Part shown: one piece after another, positions 1-8,270 of the stretch
Position numbering within the stretch: position 1 is the stretch's first letter
How the letters are laid out: each line of letters starts with the position of its first letter
Assembly: GCF_028548475.1 (NCBI RefSeq)
Contig: NZ_JAQQLE010000012.1
Coordinates: 87,343-151,342, forward strand
From: Vogesella margarita
GTDB taxonomy: Bacteria; Pseudomonadota; Gammaproteobacteria; Burkholderiales; Chromobacteriaceae
Direction: 5' to 3'
Length of the DNA stretch: 64,000 nt
Made by a program: the position numbers and the translations under genes
Notes under the pieces: model-generated
The model's database searches: none
The model's input: the letters and a program-made list of their open reading frames with translations, nothing else
Told to the model about the DNA's origin: nothing

Positions 1-84
1 GTGGACGACGATTTCGATCTCAAGCTCATCCATACCGTACGTGGTATGGGGTATGTGCTGGAAGCATCGGAGGAGAAGGCGTGA
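1..84 (+). CDS. OmpR-family response regulator, C-terminal end only
   Basis: The frame is open from the window edge and ends at a TGA at 82-84. The 27 visible residues (VDDDFDLKLIHTVRGMGYVLE...) are the last helix and beta-hairpin of a winged-helix DNA-binding domain; the RGMGYVL signature is typical of CusR/CopR/IrlR-type heavy-metal regulators. The stop overlaps the GTG start of the sensor kinase (GTGA), the usual arrangement of a two-component operon. The metal sensed is inferred from the neighbours only. The rest of the gene lies outside the window. Confidence 0.85.
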   Translation: MDDDFDLKLIHTVRGMGYVLEASEEKA

Positions 85-1466
85 AGCGAAGGTTTTCGCT
101 GACGACACGGCTGACCATGTTCTATGCAGCAGTGTCGGTACTGTTGCTGACAGGCCTCGGCATCTTGGTCAGCGTGATGATCAACCAGCATTTTGCGGAA
201 CAGGACGCCGACGATCTGCGCGACAAGCTAGGGCTGATCCGCGAAGTGATGAGTACATCATCCAGCATTCCAGCCTTGGCCGCTCGGCTGGATGATGTGG
301 TACACAATCACCGTGACCTGTATGTCCAACTGCAGAGGCTGGACTACCCAGTTTACGCCTCCAAGTCACCAGCCGCATTTCACTTTCCTTCACAGGACAT
401 CGATGCTAGTCAGCAAATGGTGAGTTGGCAGCATGGCGGCATTGACTATCACGGCATGTGTGGTGGTGGGCAACTCGCCGATACTGACCGCACAGCACTG
501 ACTATCTGCGCCGCGATCGACACCCGGCGGCACCAACATTTTATTGGCATGATTGGTCAGTCACTGGCCGTGTACATCCTGCTGTCAGCTCTGGTTGGTG
601 GTTTGCTGGCCTGGTGGGTGGCGCACAATGGTCTGGCGCCACTGCGTGCCATGAAGGCCAGGGCACAGGCTATTACCGGCCAGCGCCTGGAAGCCCAGAT
701 GCCAGTGGAGTCCGTCCCCGTTGAAATGGCCGATCTGGCCGAGTCGCTGAACGCCATGCTGCGCCGGCTACAGGAGGAGTTCCGCAAGCTGTCGGAGTTT
801 TCGTCCGACCTTGCTCACGAGTTGCGCACGCCCATCAGCAACCTGCTGACCGAAACACAGGTGGCGATCTCCATGCCGCGCTCAGCCGACGAGTATCGCG
901 ACATTTTGGCGTCCAATGCCGAGGAGTTTCAGCGGCTGGCACGCATGGTGTCTGACATGCTGTTTCTGGCCAAGGCCGAGCACGGCTTGGTGCTGCCAAG
1001 CCGGGAGCGTATCGCCATCGAGGACGAAGTGGCGGCCCTGCTGGATTTCTACGATGCGCTGGCGGAAGAGAAAAACATCCGCTTACAGCAGACAGGTAGT
1101 GGCATGATTTGGGGCGACCGCCTGATGCTGCGCCGGGCACTCAGCAATCTACTGTCTAATGCTTTGCGTTATACCCCGACGGATAGCGTGGTCAGTATTA
1201 GCATTCAGCAAGATGAACATGGTACTGCAGTCAGTGTCGGCAACCCCGGCCCCTCCATTCCGGCTGCTCAGTTGCCGCGACTGTTCGACCGCTTCTTTCG
1301 GGCAGACTCCGCCCGGGTGGCAGCGGAGTCTGATGGCTCCGGGTTGGGCCTGGCCATCACCCGCTCGATTGCCGAGGTGCATGGTGGCAGTATCGGTGTC
1401 ACGTCGGTTGACGACTGGACCTGCTTCACACTGCATTTCCCTGATCACGCCTCACCCGCGGCCTGA
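81..1466 (+). CDS. Heavy-metal-type sensor histidine kinase
   Basis: A 461-residue membrane sensor kinase, probably partner of the regulator just upstream. It starts at GTG 81, behind a strong GGAGGAGAAG ribosome site. Visible order: first membrane segment at about residues 10-32, a periplasmic sensing region to about 150, a second membrane segment at about 155-180, a HAMP linker, a HisKA domain with the phospho-acceptor in DLAHELRTP (His246), the N-box NLLSNALRYTP at about 356, and the G-boxes DGSGLGLAI. Length and layout match CusS/CopS/IrlS kinases, which sense periplasmic copper, silver, zinc or cadmium. No copper genes are in the window, so the target operon may lie upstream of it. Confidence 0.85.
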   Translation: MKRRFSLTTRLTMFYAAVSVLLLTGLGILVSVMINQHFAEQDADDLRDKLGLIREVMSTSSSIPALAARLDDVVHNHRDLYVQLQRLDYPVYASKSPAAFHFPSQDIDASQQMVSWQHGGIDYHGMCGGGQLADTDRTALTICAAIDTRRHQHFIGMIGQSLAVYILLSALVGGLLAWWVAHNGLAPLRAMKARAQAITGQRLEAQMPVESVPVEMADLAESLNAMLRRLQEEFRKLSEFSSDLAHELRTPISNLLTETQVAISMPRSADEYRDILASNAEEFQRLARMVSDMLFLAKAEHGLVLPSRERIAIEDEVAALLDFYDALAEEKNIRLQQTGSGMIWGDRLMLRRALSNLLSNALRYTPTDSVVSISIQQDEHGTAVSVGNPGPSIPAAQLPRLFDRFFRADSARVAAESDGSGLGLAITRSIAEVHGGSIGVTSVDDWTCFTLHFPDHASPAA

Positions 1467-1591
1467 TCGGGTGGCTCCGAATGATGACAGTCGCCTTCCT
1501 GCCCTCTGGCCAAGCCGTGCAGGATGGGCAGTCAGGGCGGCAGTCCCCGCTGCAGGGCATTGGCAAGATCAGCCGCGTGTCGCGCATATCA

Positions 1592-1675
1592 CTGGGACGA
1601 CTCAAAAGCACTATTCGATATTTGGATATCGAATTAGACGACGCATTGGAGATATCAGAGCCGATCGAAATTTAG
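1592..1675 (+). pseudogene. Tyrosine recombinase (integrase) C-terminal remnant
   Basis: The frame reads LGRLKSTIRYLDIELDDA, then LEISEPIEI and a TAG stop. This resembles the C-terminal tail of plasmid and transposon integrases of the form LGHTKLESTVRYLGIEVDDALEISEQ, including the Tyr nucleophile region, but with about two codons missing after LG. No recombinase domain can be read upstream in any frame, so this is a leftover. It lies between the sensor kinase and the metal operon and fits an island assembled by recombination. The family resemblance is from memory and needs a search. Confidence 0.45.
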
Positions 1676-1826
1676 GTGCCCTCTCGGATTCGACTGGATA
1701 CCAACTGGAATGCCAGTGCGTACAGATCGACCAAAGCAGTCATTCAGCAGAATGTATTCATCTGTCCGCTAGCAACCCAAGATCGGTCAATCTCCATCCA
1801 CAAATGTACTAAGCAGTTGTGGTAGA

Positions 1827-1851
1827 TCGGAGGGAGGCACCCTCCCTCCGA
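1827..1851 (-). terminator. Hairpin after the DsbA-like gene
   Basis: An 11-bp perfect stem (TCGGAGGGAGG / CCTCCCTCCGA) with a 3-nt loop lies 25 bp past the stop of the DsbA-like gene on the minus strand. There is no clear U-tract, so termination is likely but not certain. The remaining DNA between 1676 and 1826 shows no gene. Confidence 0.45.
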
Positions 1852-1875
1852 CTCGGCTTACCGATTGTTATGTGC

Positions 1876-2529
1876 TCAGAGCTTGTTCTTCTCAATCTCC
1901 TCTGCCACCAGCGCCTTGAGCTGCTCAAAACCAAAGCTTGGCAAAGGCTTGCCATTGACGTAGAACTCTGGCGTCTTGCTCACTTTCAGGGTTTGTGCAT
2001 CAGCTAGATCCTGGGCAATCACATTGGCAATATCCGGCGACGCCATATCGGCTTTCAACTTGTTCAGATCTAATCCGAGCCCGTCCAAGTACTTCCAGAT
2101 ACGATCTGTTTCTACAGTATGGTTCTGGGCAAGGTTGTCCTGCTCTGCCAACAGCGCTTCTAACGCTTCCCAGAATTTTCCTTGTCGACGTGCTGCCTCC
2201 AATGCGGCCACCAGCTGGTCGGAACCAGCATGGAAAGGAGCATAGCGCAAAACCAGGCGAATCTTGCCTGGATTGGCCGCCATCATCTCCTTGACCAGTG
2301 GATAAAACGCCCGGCAGGTTTCGCAGGCTGGATCAAAAAATTCTACTAGTACTACCGGCGCATTTGCGTTGCCAAGGGTCGGTGAGTACACCCGCACCAG
2401 AGCTTCGCGATTGGCGCTGGCCTGCTGCTCAGCCTGCTCACGCTGGTTGTTCTTGTAGATGACGGCAGCGGCCACAAAGCTCAACAGTAAAGCAGCAGCG
2501 GCCAAGATGAATATGGTTTTTTGTTTCAT
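1876..2529 (-). CDS. DsbA-like thioredoxin-fold protein, membrane-anchored
   Basis: About 217 residues from the ATG at 2529; an upstream in-frame extension runs into the dsbB-like gene and is rejected. An N-terminal hydrophobic anchor (IFILAAAALLLSFVAAAVIY) is followed by a Thioredoxin_4-type domain with VVLVEFFDPACETCRAFYP, giving a CxxC (C-E-T-C) active site, and a cis-Pro region near KTPEFYVNGKP. It should act in the periplasm as a disulfide oxidase or isomerase. It is the last gene of the minus-strand run from the CadR promoter, and its start overlaps the stop of the DsbB-like gene (ATGA), implying coupled translation and a redox pair. Confidence 0.85.
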   Translation of the reverse strand: MKQKTIFILAAAALLLSFVAAAVIYKNNQREQAEQQASANREALVRVYSPTLGNANAPVVLVEFFDPACETCRAFYPLVKEMMAANPGKIRLVLRYAPFHAGSDQLVAALEAARRQGKFWEALEALLAEQDNLAQNHTVETDRIWKYLDGLGLDLNKLKADMASPDIANVIAQDLADAQTLKVSKTPEFYVNGKPLPSFGFEQLKALVAEEIEKNKL

Positions 2530-2978
2530 TTGCAAGCTCGAAAGAACGTTGCCAACAGCAACGCGATAATGGTGAAGAAAGCAGCTGCGGATAGCAGCGG
2601 GATGGTGATAAAGCCAAACCACTCAATTACAGTGGCCGAACACGGTACGCCTTGTGAGCAAGGCTGGATGGCCTCAGGAATTACCCCAGCCACCAGTAGC
2701 AAGTGGAATGTCGCTATCAGTGCCCCAGGCACGGCCAGAGCCAGCGCATAGCGCACCACCTTGTGATCGAAGGGAAGCAGCCCCAGCGGCAGAATCAGAA
2801 CGAGGGGAAACATAAAGATGCGCTGGTACCAACACAATACGCAGGGTGGTAGCAACATCACTTCGCCAAAAAACAGCGCCCCAAGCGTGGCAACCGTAGC
2901 CAGCAGCCAGGCGCTAAAAACCAGCAACCAGGCCGTAGGGGTTGGCCGTGCTGGTGCGGAAAGCTCCAGAGATGTCAT
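2526..2978 (-). CDS. DsbB-family disulfide oxidoreductase (quinone-linked)
   Basis: A 150-residue protein with four hydrophobic segments. The first periplasmic loop carries LPPCVLCWYQRIFMFP (CxxC next to the conserved WYQR) and the second carries CSQGVPCS, the two cysteine pairs expected of DsbB/BdbC. These proteins reoxidise a DsbA partner and pass electrons to membrane quinone. The 4-base overlap with the DsbA-like gene points to a dedicated pair. Finding it in a metal-resistance island suggests protection of periplasmic thiols, or maturation of Cys-rich metal proteins such as the one encoded just upstream; this is inference. Confidence 0.85.
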   Translation of the reverse strand: MTSLELSAPARPTPTAWLLVFSAWLLATVATLGALFFGEVMLLPPCVLCWYQRIFMFPLVLILPLGLLPFDHKVVRYALALAVPGALIATFHLLLVAGVIPEAIQPCSQGVPCSATVIEWFGFITIPLLSAAAFFTIIALLLATFFRACK

Positions 2979-3097
2979 GAGATGGTCTTCGTCAGACGGG
3001 AAATATACCGCAGCCGGACAAGCCGGTAACGGTCAACGGAATACACGACACGATAGTTATAGCGGCATGGGAGCCACCGCTAATCGCCTTGTGTCGA

Positions 3098-3445
3098 TCA
3101 GCAGGATGAACTACAAGCGGTAGGGGGGCGTAGAGGAGGCGCGACGGCACGTCCCGTCAGCGGGTGAGGTTCACAGGCTTGCTGCGGTGCCATTATCGCG
3201 CCCGGCAAGCGCATACTGGCAACCGGCTGCGGGCCGGCCTGCAAGGCGCAGCAATCCGCACCGACCGAGGGAGGCTCTTGTCCATCGTCTAATTTAGCGC
3301 TACCCCCTTGTCCGCAACACCGTACCGCCACATCGGTGCAGACACTGCCACCATGTGGCATGCCCATAGCTTGCAGCGATAGCAACACCAGTGCCAGGAA
3401 AAGGTAGATAAAGCGGAAGATACGCATGCGGTGGTCATCAGCCAT
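3098..3445 (-). CDS. Cys-rich secreted protein of unknown function
   Basis: A 115-residue open frame starting 6 nt after the stop of the zinc-finger gene. A better signal peptide begins at an internal Met (3427: MRIFRFIYLFLALVLLSLQA), so that start is possible. The mature part has eight cysteines, including two CC pairs (RCC, DCC) and a C-terminal ACSSSC, and is rich in Pro and Gly. I recognise no family. Secretion, Cys content and position between a metal ATPase and a DsbA/DsbB pair suggest periplasmic metal binding or a disulfide-bonded product; this is inference. Confidence 0.5.
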   Translation of the reverse strand: MADDHRMRIFRFIYLFLALVLLSLQAMGMPHGGSVCTDVAVRCCGQGGSAKLDDGQEPPSVGADCCALQAGPQPVASMRLPGAIMAPQQACEPHPLTGRAVAPPLRPPTACSSSC

Positions 3446-3451
3446 CAGGAA

Positions 3452-3739
3452 CTAGTCGAACAGCTCTTTCCAGAACGACTTGTGATGGCCGTGCTTGCGC
3501 TCATGGTATTCATGCTGGCGATGTTGATGGCCATGACTACCGTAAGGTTGTGGTGTTGGCGGTGCATGAAACGGCTGGGCGTTCTGGGCTGGGCGAGTGT
3601 CCCCAACCGAGCGCTCGATTATCTTGTCCAGCTCGCCGCGGTCTAACCACACACCACGACATTGCGAACAGTAGTCGATTTCTATTCCTTGCCGTTCGGT
3701 CATGGTCAGTGTGACATCGGGACAGACTGGGCACTTCAT
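3452..3739 (-). CDS. zf-TFIIB domain protein with His-rich tail
   Basis: A 95-residue protein. The first 45 residues form a zinc ribbon, MKCPVCPD then YCSQCRGVWLDRGELDKI, with two CxxC knuckles and the WLDRGEL signature of the zf-TFIIB family. The C-terminal half is rich in His and Gln (GSHGHQHRQHEYHERKHGHH) and could bind extra metal. The family is common next to metal transporters but has no established biochemical role. It lies downstream of the ATPase on the same strand and is probably co-transcribed from the CadR promoter. The start at 3739 follows AAGGAGCTACC. Confidence 0.8.
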   Translation of the reverse strand: MKCPVCPDVTLTMTERQGIEIDYCSQCRGVWLDRGELDKIIERSVGDTRPAQNAQPFHAPPTPQPYGSHGHQHRQHEYHERKHGHHKSFWKELFD

Positions 3740-3885
3740 GGTAGCTCCTTGATGAGATGACAGTTTGGCAGAACGTGTATCGGACGCTTGCGCACAGGGG
3801 TGCTACAGGTAGGGCTTGCAGTGCAATGGCGTATTGAGACCCACCACCACACCGCAGGTTCCATGAGACTGCGGCCAACCCTGGT

Positions 3886-6228
3886 TCACTTGCGCAGCAG
3901 ACGCAAACCATTACCCACTACCAGCAGACTGGCACCCACATCGGCGAACACCGCCATCCACATAGTGCCCAGTCCCAACAGCGTCAGCACCAAGAATACG
4001 CTTTTGATACCCAATGCCAGCGTGATGTTCTGTACCAGCACCGCCCGGGTAGCACGCGACAGGCGCACGAAGGTCGGAATCTTGCGCAGGTCGTCATCCA
4101 TCAGCGCCACGTCGGCTGTTTCGATCGCGGTATCGGTGCCCATGGCACCCATAGCGAAGCCGATATGGGCGCGCGCCAGTGCCGGTGCGTCGTTGATGCC
4201 GTCACCTACCATACCCACGGTGCCCTCTTGTTCGAACGAGGCCACGGCCTGCAGCTTGTCCTCCGGCAGCTGGTTGCCGCGCGCCTGGTCGATACCGACT
4301 TGCTGCGCGATCGCGGCGGCGGTGTGCGGGTTGTCGCCAGTCAGCATCACCGTCTTGACGCCCAGTTGGTGCAGCTCGGCAATGGCAGCGCGGCTGCTGT
4401 CCTTCACCGTGTCCGCCACTGCGAACAAGGCCAGCACCTGTTTGCTATCGCTCAGCATCACGACTGTCTTGCCCTGGCGCTCCAGCACATCCAGCCTTAC
4501 CTCTAACTCTGGGCTGCACAGGTCGAGCTCATGCAACAACCGGTGGTTGCCCAACGTGTAGGTAATGCCATCGATGATGCCACGCACACCGCGACCGGGC
4601 AGCGCCTCGAAGCCATCCACTGCCGCATGTGCGCCGGCCCCCAGGTTGGTCGCACGGACAATGGCTTGCGACACCGGGTGGTCGGAGCGGCCAGCCAGGC
4701 TGGCCGCCAGGCGGCGGCAATGCTCGGCGTCCAGCGCGGCTCGCGGCTCGAAGTCGGTTTGCTCGGGTTTGCCGTGGGTGATGGTGCCAGTCTTGTCCAG
4801 CGCCAGCCAGGCCAGTTTGCGGCCCTCTTCCAGGTAGACGCCGCCCTTGATCAGAATGCCGTGGTGCGCAGCGGCGGCCAGGCCACTGACGATGGTGACC
4901 GGGGTAGAGATCACCAGCGCACACGGACAGGCGATCACTAGTAGCACCAGCGCCTTGTAAATCCAGTCATGCCAGCTGGCACCCAACAGCAGCGGCGGCA
5001 GGATGGCAAGCAGCAGAGCAATGATAAACACTGCCGGTGTGTAGACACGGGCAAACTGATCCACGAAGCGCTGAGTCGGCGCCTTGGCACCCTGTGCCTC
5101 CTCCACCGCATGAATGATGCGCGCGAGCGTGGTGTTGTTGGCAGCGGCGGTCACCCGGTAGACAAAGGAGCCGGATTCGTTGATGGTGCCGGCGAATACC
5201 GTGTCGCCTTCGGTCTTGTCCACAGGCAGGCTCTCGCCGGTGATCGGCGCCTGGTTGACGCTAGAACGACCGCTGACGATTTCACCATCCAACCCGATGC
5301 GCTCGCCAGGCTTGACCCGTACCATGCGGCCCACCGTTACGCTGCCGGCGTCGACTTCCTGCCAGGAACCATCCGCCTGTTGCACGGTTGCCGTTTCCGG
5401 CACCAGCTTTAGCAGACCGGAAATGGCATTACGGGCCCGATCCAGCGATTTGGCCTCGATCAGTTCGGCAATAGTGAACAGCACCATCACCATGGCGGCC
5501 TCCGGCCATTGCCCCAGCGCCAGAGCGCCGGTGACCGCAATGCTCATCAGGGCATTGATATTCAGATTGCCGTTGCTGATCGCCACCCAGCCCTTCTTGT
5601 AGGTTGTGACTCCGGACAAGGCCACTGCCAGAACACCAAGGCTTGCGGCCAACCAGCCGGGCAGCCCCATCCAGCTGGCAGCCTCCGATGCCAGCGCAGC
5701 CATGCCGGCCAGTGCCAATGGCCACCACGGCTTGGCTGTTTCTTGGCTAGCGGCCAACTGACCACTGGCGTCTGGCAGTTCCGGGTGAAAACCCAGCGAA
5801 CGCACCGCGTCCAGTACCGCCCCCAAAGCATCGGGGGCATGCACTACCGTCAGTACGCGCTGCATCAGGTTGAATTCCAAGCTCTTCACCGTCGCCATGC
5901 CGCCCAGCTTCTTACGGATCAGCGCTTCCTCAGTCGGGCAGTCCATCTGCATGATACGCATCGAGGTACGCACCCCGCCATCCACCATCTCTGCAGCCGC
6001 CAGACTACCGAAGCTGGCCGGCGCCGGCGCGCAGCAGGTATTAGCAGCGTGATCATGGTTGTGGCCATGGTCGTGCTCATGCTCATGCGCGGGCGCTGAC
6101 TGTTGCAGCTGCCCCATGATTGGAATGATGCGGCGCTTGGGGGTTTGGCTGGTAGTCGCCTGATCCTGTGGTGTCACTCCGGTGGCAGGTTTCTTGTCAT
6201 GGTGGTCGTGGTCGCAGCAGCTGGACAT
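3886..6228 (-). CDS. cadA: Zn/Cd/Pb-exporting P1B-type ATPase
   Basis: A 780-residue heavy-metal efflux ATPase of the inner membrane. The N-terminus has two His-rich patches (CCDHDHHDKK; HEHEHDHGHNHDHAANTCC). A ferredoxin-like metal domain follows with MDCPTEEALIRKKL, the CxxEE variant found in Zn/Cd/Pb pumps rather than the GMxCxxC of copper pumps. Then come the membrane CPC motif (IACPCALVIS), the phosphorylation site DKTGTITHGKP, the HP motif (SDHPVSQAI) and the hinge GDGINDAPALA. It is transcribed away from cadR across a MerR-type operator. ZntA-type is an equally good name; metal preference cannot be fixed from sequence. Confidence 0.92.
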   Translation of the reverse strand: MSSCCDHDHHDKKPATGVTPQDQATTSQTPKRRIIPIMGQLQQSAPAHEHEHDHGHNHDHAANTCCAPAPASFGSLAAAEMVDGGVRTSMRIMQMDCPTEEALIRKKLGGMATVKSLEFNLMQRVLTVVHAPDALGAVLDAVRSLGFHPELPDASGQLAASQETAKPWWPLALAGMAALASEAASWMGLPGWLAASLGVLAVALSGVTTYKKGWVAISNGNLNINALMSIAVTGALALGQWPEAAMVMVLFTIAELIEAKSLDRARNAISGLLKLVPETATVQQADGSWQEVDAGSVTVGRMVRVKPGERIGLDGEIVSGRSSVNQAPITGESLPVDKTEGDTVFAGTINESGSFVYRVTAAANNTTLARIIHAVEEAQGAKAPTQRFVDQFARVYTPAVFIIALLLAILPPLLLGASWHDWIYKALVLLVIACPCALVISTPVTIVSGLAAAAHHGILIKGGVYLEEGRKLAWLALDKTGTITHGKPEQTDFEPRAALDAEHCRRLAASLAGRSDHPVSQAIVRATNLGAGAHAAVDGFEALPGRGVRGIIDGITYTLGNHRLLHELDLCSPELEVRLDVLERQGKTVVMLSDSKQVLALFAVADTVKDSSRAAIAELHQLGVKTVMLTGDNPHTAAAIAQQVGIDQARGNQLPEDKLQAVASFEQEGTVGMVGDGINDAPALARAHIGFAMGAMGTDTAIETADVALMDDDLRKIPTFVRLSRATRAVLVQNITLALGIKSVFLVLTLLGLGTMWMAVFADVGASLLVVGNGLRLLRK

Positions 6229-6260
6229 GGTGGAACTCCGTTTTTCGTCGTATGCTTGGC

Positions 6261-6291
6261 ATTGAACACCCTAAAGTAACTACAGGGTCAA
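6261..6291 (-). promoter_or_regulatory. CadR-type operator and promoter of the ATPase operon
   Basis: On the minus strand a -35 TTGACC (6291-6286) and a -10 TTCAAT (6266-6261) are separated by 19 bp. This overlong spacer is the hallmark of promoters activated by MerR-family proteins. The spacer holds the dyad ACCCT...AGGGT (6268-6288), very close to known cadA/zntA operators. It lies 33 bp before the ATPase start and 18 bp before cadR on the other strand, so it probably also controls cadR. Confidence 0.85.
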
Positions 6292-6308
6292 GCGGAGAAA
6301 GGTACAGC

Positions 6309-6800
6309 ATGCAAATCGGTGAGTTGGCGAAACAGGCCGGCTGTCCCGTCGAGACGGTGCGCTATTACGAGCGCGAAGGTCTACTACACGCGGCAGTGCG
6401 TAACGAAAGTAATAACTATCGGCAGTACAACCTCAGCCACCTCGACCGGCTGACCTTCATCCGTCGCTGCCGCTCACTAGACATGACCCATGGTGAGATC
6501 TGGGCCTTACTGGACGCCCGCCAGCAACCGGATGCCAGTTGCGAATCCATCAACGAGCTGATCGACACCCACCTACTGCACGTACAGGCACGGATGACCG
6601 AACTGCGGGCACTGGAGGGCCAACTGATCGACTTGCGTAGCCAGTGCCATGCCGCACGAGCTACCCGCGACTGCGGTATCCTGCGCGAGCTCGACCACCC
6701 GGGCGATACCGCCTGGCGCAGCCCGGCGCTGACACATAGCCACGTTTCCGGCAGCCACAGCAGCAGCGATGCTCATAACCACGGGGAAAAGCAAAAATGA
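6309..6800 (+). CDS. cadR: CadR/PbrR-type metal-responsive MerR regulator
   Basis: A 163-residue MerR-family activator. MQIGELAKQAGCPVETVRYYEREGLL is the canonical winged-helix start, so the ATG at 6309 is preferred over upstream in-frame codons. The dimerisation helix and effector region contain Cys residues expected for Cd/Pb sensing (DASCESI near residue 77; SQCHAARATRDCGIL near 112-120), and the tail is His-rich (HSHVSGSHSSSDAHNHG), as in Pseudomonas CadR. It should bind the divergent operator and activate the ATPase operon when Cd, Zn or Pb is present. Its stop overlaps the next gene (ATGA). Confidence 0.9.
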   Translation: MQIGELAKQAGCPVETVRYYEREGLLHAAVRNESNNYRQYNLSHLDRLTFIRRCRSLDMTHGEIWALLDARQQPDASCESINELIDTHLLHVQARMTELRALEGQLIDLRSQCHAARATRDCGILRELDHPGDTAWRSPALTHSHVSGSHSSSDAHNHGEKQK

Positions 6801-7852
6801 AAGCTCTGGATTTTTCTCCGTCGGTACTCGCTGCACTGGGCGCGGCGGCACTGTTCGGCGCCAGCACCCCACTGGCCAAACTGCTGGTGGACGGGTTATC
6901 ACCCTTCCTGCTGGCCGGTCTGCTTTACCTCGGTAGCGGCCTGGGGCTGAGCCTAGTCCGCCTGATACGTGACCGAGGCTGGAAGCCTACCGGACTGCCA
7001 GCCGCAGAGTGGCCTTGGCTGCTGGGCGCGATTGCCTCCGGCGGGATCGCGGGCCCGGTGCTGTTGATGGCGGGCCTGGCGCAAACCAGTGCTGCTACGG
7101 CCTCCCTACTGCTCAATCTGGAAGCCGTCCTGACCGCGGTGTTGGCTTGGGTGGTGTTCCGGGAAAATGCTGACCGCCGCATCGTGCTGGGAATGGTGTT
7201 AATCGTAGCCGGCGGTGTGCTGCTGAGTGTTCCTGCCTCGGGCGAGGCCACCACCGACCTCGCCGGTCCTGTACTGATTGCTGCGGCCTGCCTAGCTTGG
7301 GCAGTGGATAACAACCTGACGCGCAAGGTGTCGGCCAGTGATGCCCTGTTTATCGCCAGTACCAAGGGACTGGTGGCAAGCGCGGCCAACCTCGGCATGG
7401 CACTGTTCCTCGGCGCCAGCCTACCGGCGACATCCATCCTGCTACCGGCCATGCTGGTGGGCTTTCTCGGTTATGGAGTGAGCTTGGTGTTGTTCGTGCT
7501 GGCATTGCGCGGCCTAGGCGCGGCGCGTACCGGCGCCTACTTCTCTACCGCGCCATTCATCGGTGCCGCCCTAGCCATTCTGCTACTGGGTGAGTCCACA
7601 TCGCTGTCATTCTGGCTGGCCAGCGCCCTGATGGCCGCCGGGGTGTGGCTACACCTGACTGAACGACATGAGCACGAGCACAGCCATGAGGCGCTGGAAC
7701 ACCATCATCGCCATCTGCATGACGCTCATCACCAGCATGCGCACGACTTCGAATGGGACGGCCGTGAGCCGCATGCACATCCACATCAGCATCCCGCCCT
7801 GACGCACAAGCATGCGCATTATCCGGATATCCACCACCGCCACAAACATTGA
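6797..7852 (+). CDS. EamA/DMT-family transporter with His-rich tail
   Basis: A 351-residue inner-membrane protein with about ten hydrophobic segments in two EamA repeats (LAALGAAALFGASTPLAKLL; ISAACLAWAVDNN-like second half). The last 60 residues, from about 285, form a cytoplasmic tail packed with histidines (HEHEHSHEALEHHHRHLHDA; HPHQHPALTHKHAH). It is translationally coupled to cadR (ATGA overlap), so it should be made under CadR control. Most DMT proteins export metabolites. The His tail and operon suggest this one handles a divalent metal, but the direction of transport is unknown. Confidence 0.8.
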   Translation: MKALDFSPSVLAALGAAALFGASTPLAKLLVDGLSPFLLAGLLYLGSGLGLSLVRLIRDRGWKPTGLPAAEWPWLLGAIASGGIAGPVLLMAGLAQTSAATASLLLNLEAVLTAVLAWVVFRENADRRIVLGMVLIVAGGVLLSVPASGEATTDLAGPVLIAAACLAWAVDNNLTRKVSASDALFIASTKGLVASAANLGMALFLGASLPATSILLPAMLVGFLGYGVSLVLFVLALRGLGAARTGAYFSTAPFIGAALAILLLGESTSLSFWLASALMAAGVWLHLTERHEHEHSHEALEHHHRHLHDAHHQHAHDFEWDGREPHAHPHQHPALTHKHAHYPDIHHRHKH

Positions 7853-8270
7853 TGACGCTGGGTAACACCTGCGACCTCCCACCCTACCCGGGCAGCTGGC
7901 CATAACGGCACAAGTTATGGTGCAGCTGTGCTCCACAAACAAAAATTGCTACCCACTCCGCCATGTTTTTTCGCAAGAAAACGGCGTCAAATGCTGACTG
8001 ACTAGAAACCGACCAGACCGGCAATCCTGTAGATGGGGTCGCGGTGGACTCCAGCAGCTCCTGAGTTTCAGGCTGAGACGATGGACTCACTCTTGGAGCT
8101 CTCTCCGAGCTGTACGGCCAGTTGATCAGCGGGAATGTTAATCGCCTCTCAATGTGGCCCGCGACGAACGCCTCTACCAATCAGATATCGAGATGGTCAA
8201 CCCTCACCATGCGAGACGCGTTCGCACGGTGTTTGTGGTTCCACAAAGGCAACTGAGTTGTTGCTCTCGT
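7853..8270. other. Intergenic stretch without a recognisable gene
   Basis: This 418-bp region lies between the EamA transporter and the convergent MFS gene. Short open frames exist on both strands, but none has a credible start, ribosome site or recognisable protein motif. No terminator with a U-tract is evident. It may be decayed DNA left at a junction between two parts of the island. Confidence 0.5.

Noticed and set aside
3870..3880. 11-base match to the repeat (TGCGGCCAACC) in the metal island, and another at 5644
   Set aside because: They lack the final TT, so they were not counted as copies. Matches of this length are plausible by chance in GC-rich coding DNA.
7884..8180. Open frame of 98 codons on the minus strand in the gap after the EamA gene
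   Set aside because: No ribosome site, no recognisable motif, and stop-poor GC-rich DNA makes frames of this length common here.
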